Shown here piece by piece: positions 4,772 through 11,130 of a stretch of 11,146 nucleotides of DNA. The stretch spans positions 1 to 11,146 of the forward strand of contig JBOEGA010000174.1 of NCBI GenBank assembly GCA_050633205.1, given 5' to 3'. The notes beneath the pieces were generated by a model that saw nothing but the letters and a program-made list of their open reading frames with translations, was not told the DNA's origin and did not search any database. How positions within the stretch are numbered: position 1 is the first letter of the stretch; each line of letters opens with the position of its first letter. Made by a program: the position numbers and the translations under genes. The stretch is from CBDHHC01 sp050633205. Lineage in GTDB: Bacteria > Pseudomonadota > Alphaproteobacteria > Rhizobiales > CBDHHC01.

Positions 4772-7200
4772 CCGACGAAACTAAGATTGAGAGTCACGGT
4801 GAGGGATCAGAACTTTACCCAGTATTGCCATTAAGGGATATTGTGGTTTTTCCTTACATGATTGTGCCTCTCTTCGTAGGCCGTGAAAAGTCGATAAATG
4901 CCTTGGAAGAGGTAATGCGCACTGATAAGCAGATCCTGCTTTCTGCGCAGAAGAATGCCGGAGATGATGATCCGGAAGTTGATGCTATATTCAAAGTTGG
5001 TACCCTCGCATCTGTATTGCAGTTGTTAAAGCTGCCGGACGGCACTGTAAAAGTCCTTGTCGAAGGTACTACACGTGCAAAAATCAAAAACTATACAGAT
5101 AACTTCAATTACTTCGAAGCTGAAATCGAAAGTGTTGATGAAGAACTTGGAGCTGAAGAAGAAGTTGAAGCTCTTGCCAGATCAGCAATCACTCAGTTTG
5201 AAAGCTATGTAAAGCTGAACAAGAAAATCTCCCCGGAGGTTCTTGGTTCTATTAATCAGATTGATGATTATTCCAAACTTGCAGATACAATTGCTTCTCA
5301 TTTGGCTATCAAGATTTCTGAGAAGCAGGAAATCCTTGAGATCCTTTCAATTTCTGAAAGGCTTGAGCGCGTCTTTGCATTGATGGAAAGTGAAATTTCT
5401 GTACTTCAGGTAGAGAAAAAGATCCGCTCGCGTGTTAAGCGTCAGATGGAGAAAACTCAGCGCGAATACTATCTGAACGAGCAGATGAAAGCTATTCAGA
5501 AAGAACTGGGCGATCCTGATGAGCGTGATGACATCAGTGAGTTCGAAGAAAAAATCGAGAAGATCAAGCTTTCAAAAGAAGCAAAAGACAAGGCCAATGG
5601 TGAGTTGAAAAAACTCAAGCAGATGAGCCCTATGTCTGCAGAAGCTACTGTCGTTCGCAACTATCTGGATTGGTTGCTGTCAATCCCATGGAGCGAAAAA
5701 GGTGAGGTCAAAACTGATCTGACTGAAGCTGAAAATGTTCTTGATATTGAGCATTACGGACTTGAAAAAGTTAAAGAGCGTATCATTGAGTATCTCGCGG
5801 TACAGAAACGCACAAACAAACTAAAAGGCCCGATTTTGTGCCTTGTTGGTCCTCCAGGTGTAGGTAAGACATCACTTGGTAAGTCTATTGCAAATGCAAC
5901 AGGGCGTGAGTTTGTTCGCATGTCTCTTGGCGGCGTTCGCGATGAGGCTGAAATCCGTGGTCATAGAAGAACCTATATCGGCTCAATGCCGGGTAAGGTT
6001 ATTCAGTCTATGCGGAAGGCTAAAAAGGTAAATCCTTTATTCCTTCTCGATGAGATTGATAAGATGGGTGCTGATTTCAGAGGCGACCCAGCATCAGCTC
6101 TGCTGGAAGTACTTGATCCTGAACAGAATGGAAGCTTCAACGACCATTATCTGGAAATCGACTATGATCTCTCTGATGTCATGTTCGTAACAACTGCAAA
6201 TACCTTGAATATCCCTCCTGCACTTATGGATCGTATGGAGATTATTCGTATTGCCGGTTACACTGAGGACGAGAAAGTGGAAATCTCCAGACGTCACCTT
6301 ATTCCTGAGCAGTTGAAAGCTCACGGAATGGAGGAGAAGGAATGGATCATAACTGAAGAAGCCCTGAAGCAGGTAATCCGTCTTTATACTCGTGAAGCAG
6401 GTGTTCGTAACCTTGAGCGTGAGCTTGCCAAACTGGCTCGTAAATCACTGAAGGAAATCCTGACAACCGACAAAGAGACAATTACTGTTACACCGGAAAA
6501 TATCGACGAATTCCTTGGCGTTCCAAAATACCGCTTCGGTGAAGCTGAGCGTGAAGATCAGGTCGGTGTTGTAACCGGTTTGGCGTGGACTGAAGTTGGC
6601 GGTGAATTGCTGACGATTGAAGGCGTTATGATGCCTGGTAAAGGTCGTATGACCGTAACTGGTAACCTTCGTGATGTGATGAAAGAGTCAATTCAGGCAG
6701 CTAAGGCATATGTTCGTTCACGTTCGGTAGATTTCGGTATCGAGCCTCCATTGTTTGAATCGAAAGATATCCACGTACACGTTCCTGAGGGTGCTACGCC
6801 AAAAGATGGACCATCTGCAGGTGTTGCTATGGGAACCTCCATCATCTCCATGATGACAGGTATTCCGGTGCGCCGTGATGTGGCTATGACTGGTGAGATT
6901 ACTCTGAGAGGCCGGGTATTGCCGATTGGTGGTCTAAAGGAAAAACTTCTGGCTGCACTTCGTGGTGGCATTAAAACAGTTCTTATTCCTGAGGAAAATG
7001 CAAAGGATCTTGCTGAGATTCCGGACAATGTAAAAAACAGTCTGGAGATCATTCCTGTATCCCGTATGGATGAGGTTTTGAGAACCGCACTGGTTACAAT
7101 GCCTGAACCAATCGAGTGGAATGAAGAAGGTAAAGCTGAAGAAGTTGCTCCTCTTAATGAAGACGAAGATTCCCCTGGTGGGGGAATTTTGGCGCACTGA
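4768..7200 (+). CDS. lon: ATP-dependent protease Lon (LonA type)
   Basis: Lon is a cytosolic homo-oligomeric protease that degrades misfolded and selected regulatory proteins. The 810-residue product has the LonA layout: an N-terminal substrate-binding domain (about 15-210, opening with LYPVLPLRDIVVFPYMIVPL), a coiled-coil helical region (about 210-300), the AAA+ module with Walker A GPPGVGKT at 361-368 and Walker B LFLLDEID at 424-431, and the C-terminal protease domain with the Ser683-Lys726 dyad (KDGPSAG and GGLKEK), matching E. coli 679 and 722. A short acidic tail (about 785-803) ends in GGGILAH. ATG 4768 has AGGAG 5 nt upstream. It overlaps a small upstream ORF by 4 nt and has an RpoH-like promoter further up, so heat-shock and coupled control are possible. 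A strong terminator follows. Confidence 0.97.
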   Translation: MTDETKIESHGEGSELYPVLPLRDIVVFPYMIVPLFVGREKSINALEEVMRTDKQILLSAQKNAGDDDPEVDAIFKVGTLASVLQLLKLPDGTVKVLVEGTTRAKIKNYTDNFNYFEAEIESVDEELGAEEEVEALARSAITQFESYVKLNKKISPEVLGSINQIDDYSKLADTIASHLAIKISEKQEILEILSISERLERVFALMESEISVLQVEKKIRSRVKRQMEKTQREYYLNEQMKAIQKELGDPDERDDISEFEEKIEKIKLSKEAKDKANGELKKLKQMSPMSAEATVVRNYLDWLLSIPWSEKGEVKTDLTEAENVLDIEHYGLEKVKERIIEYLAVQKRTNKLKGPILCLVGPPGVGKTSLGKSIANATGREFVRMSLGGVRDEAEIRGHRRTYIGSMPGKVIQSMRKAKKVNPLFLLDEIDKMGADFRGDPASALLEVLDPEQNGSFNDHYLEIDYDLSDVMFVTTANTLNIPPALMDRMEIIRIAGYTEDEKVEISRRHLIPEQLKAHGMEEKEWIITEEALKQVIRLYTREAGVRNLERELAKLARKSLKEILTTDKETITVTPENIDEFLGVPKYRFGEAEREDQVGVVTGLAWTEVGGELLTIEGVMMPGKGRMTVTGNLRDVMKESIQAAKAYVRSRSVDFGIEPPLFESKDIHVHVPEGATPKDGPSAGVAMGTSIISMMTGIPVRRDVAMTGEITLRGRVLPIGGLKEKLLAALRGGIKTVLIPEENAKDLAEIPDNVKNSLEIIPVSRMDEVLRTALVTMPEPIEWNEEGKAEEVAPLNEDEDSPGGGILAH

Positions 7201-7230
7201 CTTTAGATAATTGATAATAAATGACTGCTA

Positions 7231-7267
7231 AAAAAGCCCCGGATAGTGAGTTCCGGGGCTTTTTTTA
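7231..7267 (+). terminator. intrinsic terminator of lon
   Basis: AGCCCCGG (7235-7242) pairs with CCGGGGCT (7253-7260) around a 10-nt loop, with an A run before and seven Ts after. The A and T runs extend the stem and make it potentially bidirectional. Confidence 0.92.
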
Positions 7268-7613
7268 TTTCAATTCCAGAGTTCGGACAAACACGGTTGT
7301 GTGTGGTCTTTTTCACAACTTTGGATGCGTAAAATGCAATTAAGTCGCAAGAATTGTTGATTAGCCACGGGAAACTGCAGTTTTTTGCTTTTTTTTATTG
7401 AAATTCTTTAGTTTTTGGCGGAAAAGTCGCTTTTTAGAGGCGGATAGGTCCAAAGAGATTCTACCGCTGGTATACTTGCTATCCTGTGTTACGAATGCGG
7501 TACCGCGAGTCGAGGGTTAGATTACGAAGTAAAACCGGTACGGTTTTAATCTATGAGAATTTTCATCTTAACTTGGTGTGAGAAAGCACCAGTTGAAAAG
7601 TGAGGTAAATATC
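7268..7613 (+). other. lon-hupB intergenic region with a structured hupB leader
   Basis: The first part is AT-rich with a weak hairpin (7296-7301 with 7314-7319) and long T runs near 7381-7400, and no gene. From 7468 it holds the hupB promoter candidate, a perfect palindrome GCGGTACCGC (7497-7506), a hairpin (TAAAACC 7530-7536 with GGTTTTA 7542-7548, extended by TAGAT with ATCTA over a bulge), and a second hairpin (AACTTGGTG 7570-7578 with CACCAGTT 7587-7594) just before the ribosome site. A 28-codon ORF at 7495-7581 lacks a ribosome site. Confidence 0.5.
7468..7476 (+). promoter_or_regulatory. extended -10 promoter candidate for hupB
   Basis: TGGTATACT is an extended -10 (TGnTATACT). The -35 position (about 7448-7453) is poor, which extended -10 promoters tolerate. 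The start would fall near 7483, giving a leader of about 130 nt. Confidence 0.45.
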
Positions 7614-7889
7614 ATGAACAAGAAAGAACTTATCGATAGCGTTGCTGAAGAAGCTGGGCTGACGAAAGAAAATGCCGGCGAAGCTATTGATGCAGTGTTC
7701 AGCAGCATCATGTCAGCTCTTCAAACTGGCGAGAAAGTCAGCATTGTCGGTTTTGGCAACTTTGAAGTTGCGAACCGTAAAGCAAGTACAGGTCGTAATC
7801 CACGTACTGGTGACCCGATCGAAATTCCTGCGTCAAAAGTGCCTAAATTCAAACCAGGCAAAGCTTTGAAAGATGCAGTGAATAACTAA
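7614..7889 (+). CDS. hupB: DNA-binding protein HU
   Basis: HU is a small basic dimeric protein that bends DNA and organises the nucleoid. The 91-residue product has the family length and layout: helical dimerisation body (1-45), then the signature GFGNFEVANRKASTGRNPRTG at about 46-66, with Pro63 as the DNA-intercalating proline at the arm tip, and a C-terminal helix (PGKALKDAVN). The frame is open from 7578, but ATG 7614 matches the family N-terminus (MNKKELIDSV) and has GAGG (7602-7605) 8 nt upstream. Its place right after lon is conserved in proteobacteria. Its own promoter, structured leader and terminator suggest independent expression. It is the general HU type, not IHF. Confidence 0.96.
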   Translation: MNKKELIDSVAEEAGLTKENAGEAIDAVFSSIMSALQTGEKVSIVGFGNFEVANRKASTGRNPRTGDPIEIPASKVPKFKPGKALKDAVNN

Positions 7890-7911
7890 CACAGATTCTT
7901 TTTCATATCTA

Positions 7912-7948
7912 AAAGCCTCCATCCTCAGGGTGGGGGCTTTTTTTTTGA
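7912..7948 (+). terminator. intrinsic terminator of hupB
   Basis: AAAAGCCTCCATCC (7912-7925) pairs with GGGTGGGGGCTTTT (7929-7942), with two wobbles and a TCA loop, and ten Ts run from 7939 to 7948. Confidence 0.92.
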
Positions 7949-8124
7949 TACGGGTTTATCTTTCTTTGAAATAAACATTATGGAACTTGCTCAAAATTGT
8001 GTTTTTTTTGCTCCGTACGAAACTAATTTGGGGCTTTGCGATTTTTTTGAAAAAAGGGTCTGGATTTTATTAAAACAATTGTGTAGAAGACAATTCTTCC
8101 CTGATTGATCAGGGGCTAGGAGAT

Positions 8125-8200
8125 GGGCGGTTAGCTCAGCTGGAAGAGCACCTCGTTTACACCGAGGGGGTCGGGAGTTCGAACCTCTCACCGCCCACCA
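8125..8200 (+). tRNA. tRNA-Val(TAC)
   Basis: A complete 76-nt cloverleaf with encoded CCA. The acceptor GGGCGGT (8125-8131) pairs with ACCGCCC, the D arm contains TAGCTCAGCTGGAAGAGC, the anticodon stem CCTCG/CGAGG encloses TTTACAC giving anticodon TAC, and the T arm contains GTTCGAA. A Val-Asp tRNA pair after hupB is familiar in alphaproteobacteria. Confidence 0.96.
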
Positions 8201-8281
8201 TCTTTTAGAAATTAGGTTCTTGACTTAAGAGAAACGCTGGACTAGAAAAAGGCTTCTCAAGTTAACGAATTTAACACCCAG

Positions 8282-8358
8282 GGGGGTGTAGCTCAGTTGG
8301 TTAGAGCGCTGGCCTGTCACGCCAGAGGCCGCGGGTTCGAGTCCCGTCACTCCCGCCA
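8282..8358 (+). tRNA. tRNA-Asp(GTC)
   Basis: A complete 77-nt tRNA with encoded CCA. The acceptor GGGGGTG (8282-8288) pairs with CACTCCC with one G-T pair, and the discriminator is G. The anticodon stem CTGGC/GCCAG encloses CTGTCAC giving anticodon GTC, and the T arm has GGTTCGAGTCC. It marks the end of the conserved block. No second copy of its 3' end is visible downstream, so an island attachment site is not demonstrated in this window. Confidence 0.96.
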
Positions 8359-8465
8359 TTTCTTCCCATATAAGAAATCATAAAAATATAGTCACACTGA
8401 ACAGGTTCACAGTGGAAGACATAAATCATGTCTGGCCATAGCCCGTACTTCATCTCCTGCCATAA

Positions 8466-8666
8466 TCAGACACCTTTTCCCGGTATAAGCACCGTACGCC
8501 CATAAATAGCGATATAAGAGCCCTCAGGTCTTTTTCTCATGTTGGGTGGCAAAAGCTGAAACCTGTTCAGAAACGCCTCCTGAACCTGTTTAAACTCATA
8601 CTCTGTGGAACAATAGGCTAAATATTCATGGCAATTCAAGAGCTTTAGCTTCAAAGGGTAGGACAC
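8466..8666 (-). CDS. doubtful small hypothetical protein
   Basis: I do not recognise this protein. A 66-codon frame opens with GTG (8664-8666) and ends with TGA (8466-8468). The translation has ordinary protein composition, with a basic, aromatic second half (LPPNMRKRPEGSYIAIYGRT) and no signal peptide or membrane segment. An in-frame stop lies four codons upstream. A GAGG on the - strand is about 15 nt from the GTG, too far to be a good ribosome site, and no promoter stands out. It may be a gene remnant or a chance frame. Confidence 0.25.
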   Translation of the reverse strand: MSYPLKLKLLNCHEYLAYCSTEYEFKQVQEAFLNRFQLLPPNMRKRPEGSYIAIYGRTVLIPGKGV

Positions 8667-8696
8667 TTCTACACATCATTATCCTCAATAGGTAAA

Positions 8697-8726
8697 TTGA
8701 CACCTGTCACATTCCTGCTTTACAGC
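8697..8726 (+). promoter_or_regulatory. promoter candidate and overlapping dyad for the hydrolase gene
   Basis: A perfect -35 TTGACA (8697-8702) precedes a poor -10 (TTACAG at 8720-8725, 17-nt spacer). The -35 overlaps an inverted repeat TGACA-CC-TGTCA (8698-8709), a typical position for a repressor operator. The weak -10 suggests low or activator-dependent expression. Confidence 0.4.
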
Positions 8727-8758
8727 TTGCGCATGAAGACATTTGACAGAGGTATTTT

Positions 8759-9694
8759 ATGATTGCTCGTGTATTGATTGGTGTGTTTGTTGTTTTGACG
8801 GGAATCTTTGTTGCTCTCTGGACGACTTTTTTGCCTGCAAAGCTGGATGTGCCGGAGGGGAATGGTTTTAAGTCCGTCGCCGTAAATCCGGTAGAGGGTG
8901 TTTCTATATATGGCATTAAAACAGGGGAGATTACTTTTAGCGAAGCGACGACTTTCCGGGGTGGAAGTTTTTCTAAACAGCGGAATTTTAATGTTGGCGT
9001 GATTTATATCAGGCATCCCAGGGGAGATCTGATGATTGATGCAGGGATGGGGCGGAGTACAGCCGAGCATATAAAGATGCTGCCATGGATCTTCCGTAAG
9101 ACGCACAGGATTGCGCCGGGTAAGCCTGCTGCAGAGCAGTTACGGGATGCGGGGGTGGATCTTCAGTCTGTGTCAGGTGTGTTGATTACGCATGCGCACT
9201 GGGACCATGTAAGCGGGCTTGAGCATTTTTCTCATGTACCTGTTTTTATGCCAAAGGAAGAGTTGGATTTTATCAAAAGCGGGAATAATATGGCGCTGCT
9301 TGCTAAGCAGCTGATCGGTTCAAATTACAAGCTTTATGAGTTTAAAGACGGGGCGTATCTCGGGTTTGAGAAAAGTTTCGATTTTTATGGTGATGGTAGC
9401 GTTGTTATTGTGCCAGCCTACGCGCATACGCCGGGCTCGGTAATTGTCTTTGTAACGGTTTCAGATGGTAAGCGGTACGCGTTTATCGGTGATCTGGCAT
9501 GGCAGAAAGAGGGCGTTGACCTTCCGGCAGAAAAGCCCTGGCCTATCCGGAAGCAGGCGGATTTTAATGATGGCGTTGCACGGAAGCTGCTTGGCCATAT
9601 GCATAGGTTACAGAAAAAGGTGCCGGGGTTAATTGTAGTGCCTGCGCATGATGCAAGGGTGTGGGCTATATTGCCCGGATTGGCCGCGAGGTAA
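8759..9694 (+). CDS. membrane-anchored metallo-beta-lactamase-fold hydrolase
   Basis: This is a hydrolase of the metallo-beta-lactamase superfamily, with unknown substrate. The 311-residue product starts with one hydrophobic segment (about 4-25, VLIGVFVVLTGIFVALWTTF) that should anchor it in the membrane or serve as an uncleaved signal, placing the catalytic domain outside the cytoplasm. Zinc ligands of the fold are complete: HAHWDH at 145-150 (His145, His147, Asp149, His150), His223 in AHTPGS, Asp245 in GDLAW and His297 in PAHD. The family includes lactonases, glyoxalases and beta-lactamases, and this sequence does not decide among them. ATG 8759 has AGAGG (8748-8752) 6 nt upstream. Codons are richer in GGG, CGG and GTG than in the tig-lon genes, hinting at separate acquisition. 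Confidence 0.88.
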   Translation: MIARVLIGVFVVLTGIFVALWTTFLPAKLDVPEGNGFKSVAVNPVEGVSIYGIKTGEITFSEATTFRGGSFSKQRNFNVGVIYIRHPRGDLMIDAGMGRSTAEHIKMLPWIFRKTHRIAPGKPAAEQLRDAGVDLQSVSGVLITHAHWDHVSGLEHFSHVPVFMPKEELDFIKSGNNMALLAKQLIGSNYKLYEFKDGAYLGFEKSFDFYGDGSVVIVPAYAHTPGSVIVFVTVSDGKRYAFIGDLAWQKEGVDLPAEKPWPIRKQADFNDGVARKLLGHMHRLQKKVPGLIVVPAHDARVWAILPGLAAR

Positions 9695-9756
9695 TATTCT
9701 TCTTCCCGCCGGACGGGTCCTGCAAAGCCGTACACCTCAGGTCATATTGGGATGGC

Positions 9757-9800
9757 CGGGGCCCCGAGGCTTGCCTCGCCTATGTTACGAGGTAACGAGG
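9757..9800. repeat. cluster of GC-rich nested palindromes
   Basis: Three dyads are packed together: CGGGGCCCCG (9757-9766), CGAGGCTTGCCTCG (9765-9778) and GTTACGAGGTAAC (9784-9796). CGAGG occurs three times (9765, 9788, 9796) and can pair with the single CCTCG at 9774-9778 in alternative ways. CGAGGTAA (9788-9795) also repeats the last bases of the hydrolase gene (9687-9694). It lies between converging coding sequences and may act as a bidirectional terminator or be an intergenic repeat, but it lacks a T run. Confidence 0.5.
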
Positions 9801-9812
9801 GTTGAGCCCGGG

Positions 9813-10016
9813 TTAGCCTATATTCTCCAACACCCATTTGGCATTCTTTCGAACATATTTATCCGGGTCTTCCAGCAGTGGTTCCAGAAACTCCCGGCAT
9901 CTTGTCTCTCCTGTTTCAAACAGCGAAGTTATCGCCTGATCCCGAATAGGAGCCTCTCCATCAGAAAGCATTGGCAGGGAAGCGGTTGCAGTTACCGAAA
10001 AGGTTTTACAATAATT
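9813..10016 (-). pseudogene. C-terminal fragment of a HEAT-repeat-like protein
   Basis: A 67-codon open stretch ends at TAA (9813-9815) and is bounded upstream by an in-frame TGA (10017-10019). Its last 50 or so residues look like alpha-helical repeats of the HEAT/PBS type (EAPIRDQAITSLFETGE, then EFLEPLLEDPDKYVRKNAKW, ending VLENIG): two amphipathic helices per unit, the Asp-x-x-x-x-Val-Arg turn and a final Leu-Glu-Asn-Ile-Gly. Such repeats normally come in long arrays, so one or two units without a start codon or ribosome site indicate a 5'-truncated remnant. An internal ATG (9969-9971) has no ribosome site. It is in the same reading frame as the secreted-protein ORF 165 nt upstream, with several stops between. 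Confidence 0.45.
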
Positions 10017-10070
10017 TCACAGGCAGGATTTGCTGATGACCTTCCCGGCAGGGGAGCCGTATCCTCTTTC

Positions 10071-10120
10071 CTGCCCCCTTTGAGGGAAGTACACTGCGAA
10101 GCAGCAGGGAGGGGGAGCAG
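10071..10120. repeat. REP-like palindromic intergenic element
   Basis: CTGCCCCC (10071-10078) pairs with GGGGGAGCAG (10111-10120) with a small bulge, enclosing a second small hairpin CTGC-GAA-GCAG (10094-10104). A further dyad CGGC-AGGGGA-GCCG lies just upstream (10046-10059). This resembles the GC-rich intergenic repeats that many bacteria carry in numerous copies. Only one copy is seen here, so repetition is inferred. Confidence 0.45.
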
Positions 10121-10181
10121 ACTATCTGCAAATACAATATTTAATGTTCCCCCGCGAGACCCGTCCGTCGAAAAGGCCCAC

Positions 10182-10547
10182 CTAAAGACACCCACTAACC
10201 CCACCATAACCATCTTCCGGCACATTATCATTCGCATGACTGCAGCCATCAAAACTCTTCCAGTCCGCGCCAATACTGTTTTCCAGATTTATATGATGGA
10301 GAGCATGAGGCAATATCATCTCTTCCCGGGCACTGTCTTCTCCTGCACCAAGCCACGACGTATCCAGGCGGCAGACCCGCACTTTCGGTTCCCATGTCCC
10401 ATGAGTATGATAACTCAGCAGACACGTAGCAGAATAGGATGGGAGGATAGTGTCTTCAGAACTGCCAGCATTCTGCGAAGCAGGCAGCAGCGCAACAATA
10501 ATCGCCAGATCACCAGCAAAAGTCCCCGCAAATTTCCCCGACCGCAT
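10182..10547 (-). CDS. putative small secreted protein, function unknown
   Basis: I do not recognise the family. ATG (10545-10547 on the - strand) is preceded by GGAGG (10557-10561) at 9 nt and gives a 121-residue product. The N-terminus reads as a signal peptide: MRSGK, then a hydrophobic run containing LAIIVALLPA, with a likely cleavage after SQNA (about residue 27). The mature part has four Cys and several His, no repeats, and ends GYGGVSGCL. A - strand promoter candidate lies at 10594-10622. The frame is open further upstream to 10622, but the ribosome site and signal peptide both favour 10547. A TAG stop and a palindromic repeat follow, so the gene may be truncated at its 3' end. Confidence 0.45.
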   Translation of the reverse strand: MRSGKFAGTFAGDLAIIVALLPASQNAGSSEDTILPSYSATCLLSYHTHGTWEPKVRVCRLDTSWLGAGEDSAREEMILPHALHHINLENSIGADWKSFDGCSHANDNVPEDGYGGVSGCL

Positions 10548-10593
10548 AAGCCTCTCCCTCCATCCAGCTATTATCTCCATTATGAAAATAGCC

Positions 10594-10622
10594 ATAACAC
10601 AGCCACAATGAATGCACTTCAA
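10594..10622 (-). promoter_or_regulatory. promoter candidate for the secreted-protein ORF
   Basis: On the - strand TTGAAG (10617-10622), a 17-nt spacer and TGTTAT (10594-10599) each match 4 of 6 consensus bases, with a start near 10586 and a 39-nt leader. The spacer overlaps one arm of an inverted repeat, ACAATGAATGC (10605-10615) with GCGTTCATTGT (10639-10649), one wobble. Confidence 0.35.
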
Positions 10623-10670
10623 ATGGGGTGTTCATTTTGCGTTCATTGTTGTGTCTGGAGGATAGGAACG

Positions 10671-10913
10671 TTAGGTTCTCTTTAGTTCCAATGACAGTTT
10701 GGAAAGAAAGTTTTCTGCAATTTGCGCAACTTCATCAATATACCAATTCCAGTATTCTAACAAAATTTGCTTTCCATCTGTGCTCAAGTCTTCCCAACAT
10801 GGTTTCCCCAGATAGGCTATGGAAGAATAAAAGGCAGAGCTCACCAACTCTGACAGTCCCTCTGGATAACTGCACCCGAGCAGCAGACCACATGCCCTAC
10901 GATAGCTCCGCGA
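10671..10913 (-). pseudogene. 5'-truncated gene remnant of unknown family
   Basis: An 80-codon open stretch ends at TAA (10671-10673). The translation is strongly protein-like, with helical, aromatic segments (SSAFYSSIAYLGKPCWEDL, then QILLEYWNWYIDEVAQIAE, ending SLELKRT). It has no plausible ATG. An in-frame TAA (10914-10916) stands immediately upstream, one base from the edge of the inverted-repeat element at 10917. The simplest reading is the 3' part of a gene cut off by that element or by a rearrangement at its edge. A TTG or GTG start near 10842-10847 could give a 57- or 58-residue protein, with a GAGG about 11 nt before the TTG. I do not recognise the family. Confidence 0.45.
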
Positions 10914-10916
10914 TTA

Positions 10917-11130
10917 CTGGGTACCGGATATTTTGACGGAGCAAACTACAGGGGCAAACTCACTATCATGCCCGCCAAAATTCCGGCATGACACGTGGTG
11001 AGTGTGGTGAAAAAACTTTGATCCTGATTGCTCCTGCAAGATGCCCCCCACCGTGTCATACCAGAATTTTAATGGCCACGACCTCAATTTCTTCCCAAAC
11101 CTCAGCTCCATTAAAATATCTGGTACCCAG
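10917..11130. repeat. 214-bp inverted-repeat element, possibly MITE-like
   Basis: The outer 26 nt (10917-10942) match the reverse complement of 11105-11130 with only three differences, all transitions. In the same gap-free register, 10970-10995 matches the reverse complement of 11052-11077 with six differences, five of them transitions. The 27 nt between these blocks are poorly matched. The centre (about 10996-11051) is unpaired. The left inner block also folds on itself (TCATGCC 10966-10972 with GGCATGA 10985-10991). No transposase is present and no target duplication is evident. It could be a non-autonomous element or two diverged copies of an intergenic repeat in opposite orientation. A 74-codon - strand frame crossing it is probably not a gene. 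Confidence 0.6.

Larger units (their letters stand above)
8359..8758. other. 400-nt region between tRNA-Asp and the hydrolase gene
   Basis: It contains only a doubtful - strand ORF (8466-8666) and the promoter region of the hydrolase (from 8697). Positions 8359-8465 show no ORF, and there is no T-rich terminator hairpin clearly assigned to the tRNAs. An imperfect dyad CACTG ... CAGTG lies at about 8395-8414. Confidence 0.45.

Noticed and set aside
7991..8191. 66-codon - strand frame opposite tRNA-Val
   Set aside because: It is the usual antisense-tRNA artefact. The tRNA is unambiguous on the + strand.
8282..8358. tRNA-Asp 3' end as an integration (att) site
   Set aside because: No second copy of the tRNA 3' end and no integrase gene are visible in the rest of the window.
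8703..8727. lux-box-like sequence (ACCTGT ... ACAGCT) before the hydrolase gene
   Set aside because: The half-sites are separated by 13 nt instead of about 8 and the second half is degenerate. A quorum-sensing link would rest only on the enzyme fold.
9992..10273. 93-codon - strand frame
   Set aside because: Its first part is Met-rich and overlaps the secreted ORF in another frame. The rest is a translation of the REP-like palindrome, a typical spurious ORF.
9648..10685. 345-codon + strand frame
   Set aside because: It starts inside the hydrolase gene, has no ribosome site, and its translation is rich in Arg, Pro, Ser and Cys without domain-like stretches. It runs antisense to more protein-like - strand frames and through palindromic repeats.
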